Source of the DNA: Planosporangium thailandense
GTDB lineage: Bacteria; Actinomycetota; Actinomycetes; Mycobacteriales; Micromonosporaceae
DNA length: 64,000 nucleotides
NCBI RefSeq assembly: GCF_011947195.1
Contig: NZ_JAATVY010000006.1
Span: 124,001-188,000 of the forward strand
Reading direction: 5' to 3'
The translations under genes and the position numbers were made by a program. Positions 51,220 through 61,934 of the stretch are shown one piece after another (position 1 is the stretch's first letter; each line of letters opens with the position of its first letter). The notes under the pieces were generated by a model. It worked only from the letters and a program-made list of their open reading frames with translations. It did not search any database and was not told the DNA's origin.

Positions 51220-53247
51220 CTAGGTTGCCTCGGGCGCGCGATCGGCGTCGGTCATGCCCGCTGTAGGGAGAACTGTGCCGCTTTGGCCGGAGGCCGGTCG
51301 GCCGTTGGTGCGAGCAGGATCACCGATCGCCGGCGTGCCGACGGCCGCCAGAATGGCCTCCGCGGTGCGGCGGCCGATCCCCGGCACCTCCACGATCTCG
51401 TCGACGGTCGCCACCTTCAGCCGCTTGAGCGAGCCGAAGTGGCGCAGCAACGCCTTCCGCCGCACCTCGCCGAGGCCGGGCACGCCGTCGAGGTCGGAGG
51501 CGACCATCCGCTTCGACCGCTTCTGCCGGTGGTAGGTGATCGCGAAGCGGTGGGCCTCGTCGCGGACCCGCTGAAGCAGGTACAACCCCTCCGACGTACG
51601 CGGAAGGATCAGCGGGAACTCCTCGTCCGGTATCCACACCTCTTCCAACCGCTTCGCCAGCCCGCAGACGGCCACGTCGGTCACGCCCAGGTCGGCCATC
51701 ACCCGAGCGGCCGCGTTCACCTGCGGCTGGCCTCCGTCGACCACGACCAACTGCGGCGGGTACGCGAACCGGCGCGGCCGGCCGGTCTCCGGATCGATGC
51801 CGGGCAGGTCGCCGGGGTCGGCGGCCGCCACGCTCTCGGCCACCTCCTGCCGGTACCGGCTGAAACGGCGCCGCAGCACCTCCGAGATCGCCGACACGTC
51901 GTCGCTCTGGCCCGTGATCGCGAACCGCCGGTACTCGCTCTTACGCGCGAGCCCGTCTTCGAACACGACCATGCTCGCCACCACGTCGGTGCCCTGAATC
52001 TGCGACACGTCGTAACACTCGATGCGCAGCGGGGCGCTGTCGAGAGCGAGCGCGTCAGCCAACTCTTCCAGGGCCCTGCTGCGGGTGGTCAGGTCACCGG
52101 CCCGACGCAGCTTGTGCCGGGCCAGGGCCTGCTCGGCGTTGTGCGCGACGGTCTCCTGGAGCGTCTTCTTGTCGCCCCGCTGGGGAACCCGGATCGTGAC
52201 CCGGCTGCCGCGCAGCCCGGACAGCCAGTCCGCCAGGGCGTCCACATCCGCCGGCAGCTCGGGCACCAGCAGTTCGCGCGGGATCCCGCTGGCCGCACCG
52301 TTCGCGGCCGCCTCCTCGCCGTACACCTGGGAGCAGAAGTGGTGGACGAGGTCGCCGGGGCCGAGGTCCTCGGTCTTCTCGACCACCCACCCGCGCTGGC
52401 CGCGCACCCGGCCACCGCGCACATGGAACACCTGCACCGCGGCTTCGAGGGGGTCGTCGGCGAACGCGACGACGTCGGCGTCGGTGCCGTCGCCGAAGAC
52501 GACGGCCTGCTTCTCCATGGCCCGGCGCAACGCCATCAGATCGTCGCGCAGCCGGGCGGCGAGCTCGAAGTTCAGCTCGCTGGAGGCCTGCTGCATCTCG
52601 CGCTCGAGCCGTTTCATCAGCAAGTCGGTCTTGCCGGCCATGAAGTCGCAGAAGTCGAGCACGATCTGGCGGTGCTCGTCGGCGCTCACCCGCCCGACGC
52701 ACGGCGCCGAGCACTTGCCGATGTCTCCGAGCAGGCACGGACGGCCCATCCGGTGCGCCCGCTGGAACACACCGGCCTTGCAGGTGCGCGCCGGGAACAC
52801 CCGCAGCAGCAGGTCGAGCGTCTCGCGGATGGCCCAGGCGTGGGCGTACGGACCGAAGTAGCGCACGCCCTTGCGCTTGGCGCCCCGCATCACCTGCAGC
52901 CGCGGGTACTCCTCGTCGAGGGTCACCGCGAGGTACGGGTATGACTTGTCGTCGCGGTAACGGACGTTGAAGCGCGGATCGTATTCCTTGATCCACGCGT
53001 ACTCGAGCTGGAGGGCTTCGACCTCGGTGCCGACCGTCACCCAGTCGACCGAGCCCGCCGTCGTGACCATCTGCTGGGTCCGCGGATGGAGCGTCCAGAC
53101 GTCGGCGAAGTACGAGTTGAGCCGCTGCCGCAGGCTCTTGGCCTTGCCGACGTAGATCACCCGGCCGGTCGGATCACGGAACCGGTAGACACCGGGCTGT
53201 TCGGGGATGGTGCCCGAGGCGGGGCGGTACGTGGACGGATCAGGCAC
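51220..53247 (-). CDS. uvrC: Excinuclease ABC subunit C
   Basis: A 675-residue nucleotide excision repair nuclease making both incisions. In order: GIY-YIG domain ([20 protein letters not shown], about 18-37), a Cys-rich segment [20 protein letters not shown]...CSAPC (the usual cluster-binding Cys of UvrC), UVR motif ([19 protein letters not shown]), RNase H-like domain ([15 protein letters not shown]) and two helix-hairpin-helix motifs ([32 protein letters not shown]). A tail of about 35 residues is Gly/Pro/Thr-rich. uvrA lies 0.8 kb upstream on the same strand, with the Rieske lipoprotein gene between them. Confidence 0.97.
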   Translation of the reverse strand: MPDPSTYRPASGTIPEQPGVYRFRDPTGRVIYVGKAKSLRQRLNSYFADVWTLHPRTQQMVTTAGSVDWVTVGTEVEALQLEYAWIKEYDPRFNVRYRDDKSYPYLAVTLDEEYPRLQVMRGAKRKGVRYFGPYAHAWAIRETLDLLLRVFPARTCKAGVFQRAHRMGRPCLLGDIGKCSAPCVGRVSADEHRQIVLDFCDFMAGKTDLLMKRLEREMQQASSELNFELAARLRDDLMALRRAMEKQAVVFGDGTDADVVAFADDPLEAAVQVFHVRGGRVRGQRGWVVEKTEDLGPGDLVHHFCSQVYGEEAAANGAASGIPRELLVPELPADVDALADWLSGLRGSRVTIRVPQRGDKKTLQETVAHNAEQALARHKLRRAGDLTTRSRALEELADALALDSAPLRIECYDVSQIQGTDVVASMVVFEDGLARKSEYRRFAITGQSDDVSAISEVLRRRFSRYRQEVAESVAAADPGDLPGIDPETGRPRRFAYPPQLVVVDGGQPQVNAAARVMADLGVTDVAVCGLAKRLEEVWIPDEEFPLILPRTSEGLYLLQRVRDEAHRFAITYHRQKRSKRMVASDLDGVPGLGEVRRKALLRHFGSLKRLKVATVDEIVEVPGIGRRTAEAILAAVGTPAIGDPARTNGRPASGQSGTVLPTAGMTDADRAPEAT

Positions 53248-53332
53248 GTATGCGAGCGTAGCCCGCGCCTATGTCAAAACCGGCGTTCGGTGGGCGCCCA
53301 GGCGGTTCGTCGACCCGGACGCCCACGCACGC

Positions 53333-53848
53333 TCAGGCGAGTACGATCTCGTCGCCCTGGACCGTGACGTTCTTGGGCGCGAGCCCCGACGGAGAGGGAC
53401 CGGCCTTGACGGAGCCGTCGGCCGCCGAGAACTTGCTGCCGTGGCAGGGGCAGTTGATGGTGCCGTTCGCGACGGTGTTGACCATGCAGCCGGCGTGGGG
53501 GCACCTCGCGCTGAACGCCTTGAACTTGCCGGCGGCCGGCTGGGTGACGACGATGCCCTGCGCGGCGATGACCTTGCCGCCGCCGACGGGGATGTCGGTC
53601 TTCTTCGCCAGCGCCGCGCCGCCACCCTGCTGGCCGGCTTGGCCAGCTTGGCCGGACTGGCCGGACTGGCCGGACTGGCCGGACTGCTGCTGCGCGGCGG
53701 TGGTGGGAGCGGTCTGTCCGCCGGCGTTGGTGTTCGCGCCCCCGCTTGCGCCGTTGTCGGATGTGTTACCGCTACAGGCGGCAAGCACCGCGGCGGCACC
53801 GACGCCAGCGGCGCCGGCGAGCACGTTACGCCTGGTCGTCTCGCTCAT
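53333..53848 (-). CDS. Tat-exported Rieske [2Fe-2S] lipoprotein
   Basis: A 171-residue extracytoplasmic electron-transfer protein. The N-terminus has a twin-arginine signal (TRRNVLAGAAG) ending in a lipobox LAAC, so it should be exported folded and lipid-anchored. A linker (about 30-80) is Ser/Gly/Gln-rich with tandem SGQ units. The Rieske domain has CPHAGCMV and CPCHGSKF ligand boxes, including the two extra Cys of the disulfide. AGGAG lies 6 bases before the second ATG, which is used. No terminal oxidase or dehydrogenase gene adjoins, so its partner is unknown. Confidence 0.93.
   Translation of the reverse strand: MSETTRRNVLAGAAGVGAAAVLAACSGNTSDNGASGGANTNAGGQTAPTTAAQQQSGQSGQSGQSGQAGQAGQQGGGAALAKKTDIPVGGGKVIAAQGIVVTQPAAGKFKAFSARCPHAGCMVNTVANGTINCPCHGSKFSAADGSVKAGPSPSGLAPKNVTVQGDEIVLA
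53630..53683 (-). repeat. Six 9-base coding repeats (SGQ/AGQ) in the Rieske lipoprotein linker
   Basis: Units of CTGGCCGGA and near variants (TTGGCCAGC, CTGGCCGGC) run in frame for 54 bases. Copies 3-6 are almost identical, so unit number could vary between strains without breaking the frame. Confidence 0.85.
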
Positions 53849-53989
53849 CTCGCTCCTCATCGGTAGAAAAGCCTCTGTCGTCCGTATTTACGCAGCCGGG
53901 TGCCGGCCGGTTCAGCGCGGCCCACGACAGCGTGCGGGGCGACACGGTATCGGTGCCCGCGACGGTCGACAAATTATGAGACGGGTACC

Positions 53990-54025
53990 TGACGCCGACC
54001 GCCGTGGTCCACGGCGGTCAGCGTC
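53990..54025 (-). terminator. uvrA terminator hairpin
   Basis: TGACGCCGACCGCCGTGG and CCACGGCGGTCAGCGTC form a near-perfect stem, with one mismatch, about 45 bases beyond the uvrA stop and upstream of the Rieske gene. Confidence 0.6.
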
Positions 54026-54070
54026 GGGTGAGCACGCCAGGCGGTCGCCGGCAATGACCGACGGACAGCG

Positions 54071-57046
<2,976 letters not shown>

Positions 57047-57255
57047 GGCCCGCCCTCAGTAGTTGGTCTGTCCCGATTCACACCCATCCGGGTGCCGCAG
57101 CAACTGTATCCGGGGGGTCTGACATTTCTTGCCGCCGCCAGACCGCCGTCACCAGAGTACGCAGCACACCGCCCCCGCCGGTCGCGGTACGGGCCTTCCG
57201 TGTTGGCCAACGACGCGGCCCGGCGCGCGGTCACGCCCGCCCGGCTCCGAGTCAT

Positions 57256-57303
57256 GATCGTGGAGAGTTCGCGGGGCGATGGCCCCCCGAACTCTCCACG
57301 ATC
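57256..57303. terminator. 48-nt GATC-bounded palindrome (family copy 6)
   Basis: Arms GATCGTGGAGAGTTCGCGGG and the matching right side pair with one internal mismatch around GCGATGG; flanking AT bases extend the symmetry to 57254-57305. Two bases lie inside the stop codon of the RsgA-like gene. Four stem pairs differ from the copy at 24975, all compensated. Confidence 0.75.
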
Positions 57304-58087
57304 ATGAAAGCTTCCGCAGCGTGACCGCCGGCAGGTCGGCCGGCTCGGCCTCGGGGGTGTCGATCACCACACCCCCGCCCGGCACCGGGATCAGGCCCCG
57401 CAGGCTCGTCGTACGCCTGCCCCGGCCGTCGGCGCGCAGCGCCTGCGTCGTCAACACGGTCGCCCCGGCCAGCGCGTCGACCACGCCCGCCCGGGCCGCG
57501 CGGGAACTCCCGAGCAGGCCGAGGGTCCGCCCGCGCCCGGTGTACCGGCGCAGGTGCGCCAGCCCGGCGCCGGTACGGACGTCGACCACGTGCACCGGCA
57601 CGCCGGGGGCGACCGGGCGGGGGCGCGCGTCCCCCCGGCCCGCCGTCGTCAGGACCACCACGGACGTGACGCCGGCGGCGGCGACCGGAGCGAGCAGCCG
57701 CGCGATCCGACCGCCGTCCGGGGCGGGCTCGAGCGGCTCGACCACGGCGACGGCATCCAGGTTGGCGGCGAGCGGCCGACCATACCTGCCGCCGCCCCCG
57801 ACCGCGTTGCGGCGGGGCAGCACGGACTCGACCGTCACCCGACGGTCCGGCCAGGTGTGTACGACCACCCAGTCACCGGCGCACGGCAGTACGCCGGGGT
57901 CGCACGCGGCGGCGGCGAGGACCGCACCCGCGAGGCTCGCCCGTACCGCGCCGGACTCGCCCAGGACGGTGCAGACCCCACGGTCGACCCGCATGACCCG
58001 GCCCGGCCGCCGCGAGGGGCGGTCATAGCCGGCGTACGCGGCGGCGAAGGACGGATCCCAGCCCAGGGACCCCAGGTCGAACGTCAT
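57302..58087 (-). CDS. Degenerate RsgA-like protein (pseudo-GTPase)
   Basis: A 261-residue relative of the ribosome-assembly GTPase RsgA. The N-terminal OB-type part (GRVMRVDRGVCTVLGESGAV, CAGDWVVVHT) and AANLDAVAVVEPLEP are recognisable, as are switch I TTSLRGL and PGGGVVIDTP. The P-loop reads GSSRAARAG where GxxGxGKS is expected. The base motif reads VVVLTTAGRGD instead of TKxD, and DTPG has become DTPE. The C-terminal zinc-finger domain of about 80 residues is absent. GTP hydrolysis is therefore unlikely. AAGGA precedes the ATG by 6 bases. It could be a decaying gene or a repurposed binding protein; the frame itself is intact. Confidence 0.75.
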   Translation of the reverse strand: MTFDLGSLGWDPSFAAAYAGYDRPSRRPGRVMRVDRGVCTVLGESGAVRASLAGAVLAAAACDPGVLPCAGDWVVVHTWPDRRVTVESVLPRRNAVGGGGRYGRPLAANLDAVAVVEPLEPAPDGGRIARLLAPVAAAGVTSVVVLTTAGRGDARPRPVAPGVPVHVVDVRTGAGLAHLRRYTGRGRTLGLLGSSRAARAGVVDALAGATVLTTQALRADGRGRRTTSLRGLIPVPGGGVVIDTPEAEPADLPAVTLRKLS

Positions 58088-58101
58088 CGTCTTCCTTGTC
58101 T

Positions 58102-58151
58102 GTGGAGGTCTGCGGATGCGGCGGGTCCGTGGAGGTCCACGGATGCGGCGG
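58102..58151. repeat. Two 27-base-period direct repeats upstream of the RsgA-like gene
   Basis: GTGGAGGTC-two bases-CGGATGCGGCGG occurs at 58102-58124 and 58129-58151, differing at two positions. It lies in the 231-base divergent region before the DinB-like gene. The repeat could be a duplicated control site. Confidence 0.7.
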
Positions 58152-58306
58152 AAAGACGCCTTGCACGCCCACCACCTGCCCTTCCGCCCGATATGACGAT
58201 GAACGCGTTCACCCACGACGGTAGGGGCGCGGCGGCGGCGGGGAAACCGAATATCGGCTCGCCGCGGTCGGTCACGGCCGTCGGGAACGTGCCGCCGGAC
58301 CGGGCA

Positions 58307-58312
58307 TAAAGT
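58307..58312 (+). promoter_or_regulatory. Candidate -10 box for the maleylpyruvate isomerase-family gene
   Basis: TAAAGT ends 6 bases before the ATG at 58319, fitting a leaderless transcript; no ribosome site precedes that ATG. Confidence 0.5.
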
Positions 58313-58318
58313 GTGGTC

Positions 58319-59029
58319 ATGACCGCCGACCCGCTCGTACTCCTTCCCGAGATCGACCGGGCAACGGCCCGGCTGCTCGAGATGGCGCGCGATCTCGACG
58401 ACGCCGCGATCGCCGAGCCGTCGCGGCTGCCCGGCTGGACCCGCGGGCACCTGCTGACACACGTCGCGCGCAACGCCGACGCGTGTGTCAACCTGCTGAC
58501 CGGCGCCCGCACCGGGGTCGACACGCCGATGTACCCCGACGACCGCCGGCGCGACGCCGACATCGAAGCCGGGGCCGGCCGGCCCGTCGCCGAGCAGGTC
58601 GCCGACCTGTCGGCGGCGGGGGCGCGGCTCGACGCCGCCATCGCCGCGATGCCCCCGGACGCCTGGGCGAACACCGTGCGCTGGCGCGGGGGCCACACCC
58701 GGCCGGCGGCCTACGTTCCCTGGGCCCGGCTGTGCGAACTGGAGATCCACCAGGTCGACCTCGACGCCGGGTACCGGCCGGCCGACTGGTCCGACGCCTT
58801 CGTCCACCGGCTGCTGCACGACCTCGCCACCGACCTGGCCGACGGGATGGCGCCGGCCCGGCTGCACGCCACCGACCTCGACCACGAGCTGTCCATCGGT
58901 ACCGGCCCGGCGGTGACCGTCAGCGGCAGCGGCCATGCGCTCGCCGCGTGGCTCAGCGGTCGCTCCGACGGCGCCGACCTGACGGTGACACCGGAGGGGC
59001 CGCTACCGACCGTGCCGGTGTGGAAGTGA
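58319..59029 (+). CDS. Maleylpyruvate isomerase-family mycothiol-dependent enzyme (DinB fold)
   Basis: A 236-residue DinB-fold metalloenzyme. Zinc-type ligands are His in HLLTHVARNADA (about 47) and Glu/His in CELEIHQVDLDAG. The opening (LPEIDRATARLLEMARDLDD, LPGWTRGHL) and the C-terminal sterol-carrier-like part match the mycothiol-dependent isomerase group. True maleylpyruvate activity is not implied; many members are detoxification or unknown enzymes. It starts at the ATG after a good -10 hexamer. The next gene begins 4 bases after its stop, so both are one operon. Confidence 0.88.
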   Translation: MTADPLVLLPEIDRATARLLEMARDLDDAAIAEPSRLPGWTRGHLLTHVARNADACVNLLTGARTGVDTPMYPDDRRRDADIEAGAGRPVAEQVADLSAAGARLDAAIAAMPPDAWANTVRWRGGHTRPAAYVPWARLCELEIHQVDLDAGYRPADWSDAFVHRLLHDLATDLADGMAPARLHATDLDHELSIGTGPAVTVSGSGHALAAWLSGRSDGADLTVTPEGPLPTVPVWK

Positions 59030-59033
59030 GAAT

Positions 59034-59684
59034 GTGGTGGTGACGTACACCGGCAAGGTCTCCCCCGGCGGTCCGCCGGACATCCGCGAACTGGCCGACC
59101 TGACCATCATCAAGGTCTCCGTCGGCCCCATGGACAACAACGCCTACCTGCTGCGCAGCGCCGGCGAGCAGCTGCTGATCGACGCGGCCAACGAGCCGCA
59201 CCGGCTGCTGTCGCTGCTCGGCGAGGGGGGCCTCGCGACCGTGGTCACCACGCACCGGCACGCCGACCATTGGCAGGGCCTGTCCGACGTGGTCGGCATC
59301 ACCGGCGCCGAGTCGCTGGCGCACGAGGCCGACGCGCCGGAGATCCCGATCGTGTCGCAGACCCTCAAGGACGGCGACCGGGTGCAGGTCGGCGACGCTG
59401 AGCTCGAGGTCATCCACCTCGTCGGGCACACGCCCGGCTCGGTCGCGCTGCTCTACCGGGACCCGGCCGGGCACCCCCACCTGTTCACCGGCGACTCGCT
59501 GTTCCCCGGTGGGCCGGGACGGACGACGAACCCGCACGACTTCAACTCGCTCATGACCGACCTGGAGACCAAGATCTTCGGGCGGCTGCCCGACGAGACC
59601 TGGTTCTACCCGGGCCACGGCAACGACAGCACGCTCGGCGCCGAACGGCCGTCCATCCCGGAGTGGCGCGCGCGGGGCTGGTGA
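59034..59684 (+). CDS. Metallo-beta-lactamase fold hydrolase (glyoxalase II-like)
   Basis: A 216-residue di-metal hydrolase. Ligands: THRHADHW, His in VGHTPGS, Asp in FTGDSLFPGGPG and a final His in YPGHGND. This is the glyoxalase II-like pattern. Following a mycothiol-type enzyme by 4 bases, it may hydrolyse a mycothiol thioester, which is an inference. Three GTG codons in a row (59034-59042) are possible starts; the first is given. Confidence 0.9.
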   Translation: MVVTYTGKVSPGGPPDIRELADLTIIKVSVGPMDNNAYLLRSAGEQLLIDAANEPHRLLSLLGEGGLATVVTTHRHADHWQGLSDVVGITGAESLAHEADAPEIPIVSQTLKDGDRVQVGDAELEVIHLVGHTPGSVALLYRDPAGHPHLFTGDSLFPGGPGRTTNPHDFNSLMTDLETKIFGRLPDETWFYPGHGNDSTLGAERPSIPEWRARGW

Positions 59685-59792
59685 TCGACGCCCGCGACAC
59701 CCGGTGCCGCGCGACGGGTGGTGAATAGCCCCGGACGACGGGGAAGGCAGGACGGCGCTGGCCAGTCGCCGTCGAGCCGATCGGGAACCCGC

Positions 59793-61202
59793 ATGATCTA
59801 CGGCTACCCGGACCACCCCACCGTGCCGGCCGGCGGCCGGCTGACGCTGCGCGTGTCGACGGACGCCCCCGAGTTCCGCGTCGAGCTGCACCGGTGGGGC
59901 GACGGTATCCCGCTCCACGCGCGATCCTCCTGGTATGACGGGCACCGGCTGCCCGCCCACCCGCCGTACCAGGACTGGGGCCGGCCCGGCGCCGGTCTGC
60001 ACGGGGAGGAGCTGCCGGGCTGGCCGGCCTACCCGTTCACCATCCCGCGCGACTGGCCCTCGGGGGTGTACCTCGCGACCCTCATCGAGGGCGACGGCCG
60101 GGGGCGCGATCTCGTGCGCGCGGACGGTCACGGCCCGGACGCCCGGCACGCGAGGGCGCTGTTCGTCGTCCGGGGCGACCGGATCGGCGCGTCCATCCTG
60201 TACAAGCTGCCGCTGCTGACCTACCACGCCTACAACCAGGTGACACCGCGCCGGTACGACCCGACGACCGGCCGCGGCGGCTGGTGCCTGTACACCCTGC
60301 CCGAGCCCGGTGACGTTCCGGCGCCGGTCCCCCGATCGGTCTCCTGGCGACGGCCCGGCGGCGGGGTGGGCGGCACGCCGTGGGACCTCGACAACTTCGA
60401 CCCGTACGACCCGACCCCCCGGCAGACGTTCGCCCACTGGGACGCGCCCTTCATCTCGTGGTTGGAGCGCACCGGCCACCGCGTCGACTACTGCACCGAC
60501 CTCGACGTGCACGACGCCGGCGGTCCGGACCTGCTGCGCCGGTACCGGCTGCTGCTGTCGGTCGGCCACGACGAGTACTGGTCGGACGCGATGCGCGCGC
60601 ACGTGGAGGGGTTCGTCCGGGCCGGCGGGAACGTCGCCTTCTTCGGCGGCAACACGTGCTGGTGGCGCGTGGAGTTCGACGACGACGCCACCTTCCGCCG
60701 GGTGGCCTTCTGGTCGGATCTCGGTGCCCCCGAGAACACCCTCACCGGCGTGAGCTTCCGCAACGGCGGGGAGCGTGACCGCGACACCCATCCCGTCCCG
60801 GTGGGCTACCGGGCCCAGCACACCGACCACTGGGTGTACGAGGGCACCGGCCTGCGCGACGGCGACAGCTTCGGCGACCTGCCGGACGAGTACCTCGTCG
60901 GGTACGAGTGCGACGGCGCCCACTTCGACCGCGGCCGGCTGGCGCGCGGGTGGGCGGCCCGACCGACCGGTGCCGACGGGACCCCGGACAGCTTCACGAT
61001 CCTGGGCGTCGGTGACCTCGCCGCGAGCGGTTGGGGGCGCGGCAACCGGGCCGCGACGATGGGCCTGTACACCGCGAACGGGACCGTCTTCACCGCCGCC
61101 ACCACCGACTGGGCGCGGCTGCTGCGCGACGGTCGCTCACCGGCGGTGGACCGGATCACCCACAACGTGCTCGACCGGCTGGCGGGCCCGCTGCCCGGCT
61201 GA
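59793..61202 (+). CDS. N,N-dimethylformamidase beta-subunit-like protein
   Basis: A 469-residue protein matching the large-subunit C-terminal domain of N,N-dimethylformamidase (now often DUF6605). Marks: IYGYPDHPTVPAGG...LRVSTDAPEFRVEL, YKLPLLTYHAYN, LLLSVGHDEYWSDAMR and GGNVAFFGGNTCWWRVEF. The known enzyme uses a mononuclear iron held by Tyr/Tyr/Glu; the Glu-Tyr in HDEYW may belong to such a site but I cannot assign ligands. No small alpha subunit is seen next door, so amide-hydrolase activity is uncertain. An in-frame GTG at 59718 is an alternative start. The last 66 bases overlap the converging MBL gene. Confidence 0.75.
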   Translation: MIYGYPDHPTVPAGGRLTLRVSTDAPEFRVELHRWGDGIPLHARSSWYDGHRLPAHPPYQDWGRPGAGLHGEELPGWPAYPFTIPRDWPSGVYLATLIEGDGRGRDLVRADGHGPDARHARALFVVRGDRIGASILYKLPLLTYHAYNQVTPRRYDPTTGRGGWCLYTLPEPGDVPAPVPRSVSWRRPGGGVGGTPWDLDNFDPYDPTPRQTFAHWDAPFISWLERTGHRVDYCTDLDVHDAGGPDLLRRYRLLLSVGHDEYWSDAMRAHVEGFVRAGGNVAFFGGNTCWWRVEFDDDATFRRVAFWSDLGAPENTLTGVSFRNGGERDRDTHPVPVGYRAQHTDHWVYEGTGLRDGDSFGDLPDEYLVGYECDGAHFDRGRLARGWAARPTGADGTPDSFTILGVGDLAASGWGRGNRAATMGLYTANGTVFTAATTDWARLLRDGRSPAVDRITHNVLDRLAGPLPG

Positions 61203-61934
61203 CGGGCCGCCCCACGCGATGCTCTGCCCGGGGGCCATCTCGATCAGCTCGACCCGGTCGAGCCCGAGGTCGTCGAGAGCGCGACGGAACCGGGCCGGCA
61301 CGTCCCGGGAACCGGGGCTGATCCCGTAGTGCATCGGCACCACCCGGTCCACCCCGAGCAGGCGGGTCGCCACGGCGGCCTCCTCGGGCCCCATCGTGTG
61401 CTCGTCCCCCATCGGCAGCAGGGCAAGGTCGGGCCGGTACACCTCGTGGATCAGCCGCATGCCGGGGAACGCGGCGGTGTCTCCGGCATGGTAGATCCGG
61501 GCGCCGTTGGAGAAATGCAGCACGAAACCGGCGGCGACGCCGACGTACGCGCCGGGGTCGCCGTCGATGCTCGAGCTGTGCTCGGCCGGCGTCATCGTCA
61601 CCCGCACGCCCGCCAGGTCAACGATGCCGCCGACGTTCATCGTCCGTACGTGCGGCATACCCCGCGACCGCAGCCAGTTGCCCAGCTCCGCCACGGCGAC
61701 GATCGTCGGCGCTCCGGTCCGGGCGACGGTGAACACGTCGCCGAGGTGGTCGTGGTGGCCGTGCGTGATCAGAATCAGGTCGACCGCGCCCACGTCCCTG
61801 GCCGACTCGGGGCAGAGCGGGTTGCCGTAGGTCCACGGGTCGACCAGGACCACCTTCGCCTCGGGCGTGGTGAAGCGGAACGTGGCGTGGCCCAGGCAGG
61901 TGATCCCGACCGCGTTGTCGACCACCGTCGTCAC
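61137..61934 (-). CDS. UPF0173-type metallo-beta-lactamase fold hydrolase
   Basis: A 265-residue metal-dependent hydrolase. Ligands: ITHGHHDHLGD, His in PAEHSSS, Asp in YHAGDTAAF and His in PMHYGISPG. Homologues usually end near MAPGQSIAWGG; here the frame continues about 20 residues (SAGQRARQPVEHVVGDPV) across the end of the opposite-strand gene. The GTG start overlaps the TGA of the carbamoyltransferase gene (GTGA), so it is translated from that message. The substrate is unknown. Confidence 0.88.
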   Translation of the reverse strand: MTTVVDNAVGITCLGHATFRFTTPEAKVVLVDPWTYGNPLCPESARDVGAVDLILITHGHHDHLGDVFTVARTGAPTIVAVAELGNWLRSRGMPHVRTMNVGGIVDLAGVRVTMTPAEHSSSIDGDPGAYVGVAAGFVLHFSNGARIYHAGDTAAFPGMRLIHEVYRPDLALLPMGDEHTMGPEEAAVATRLLGVDRVVPMHYGISPGSRDVPARFRRALDDLGLDRVELIEMAPGQSIAWGGPSAGQRARQPVEHVVGDPVHRR

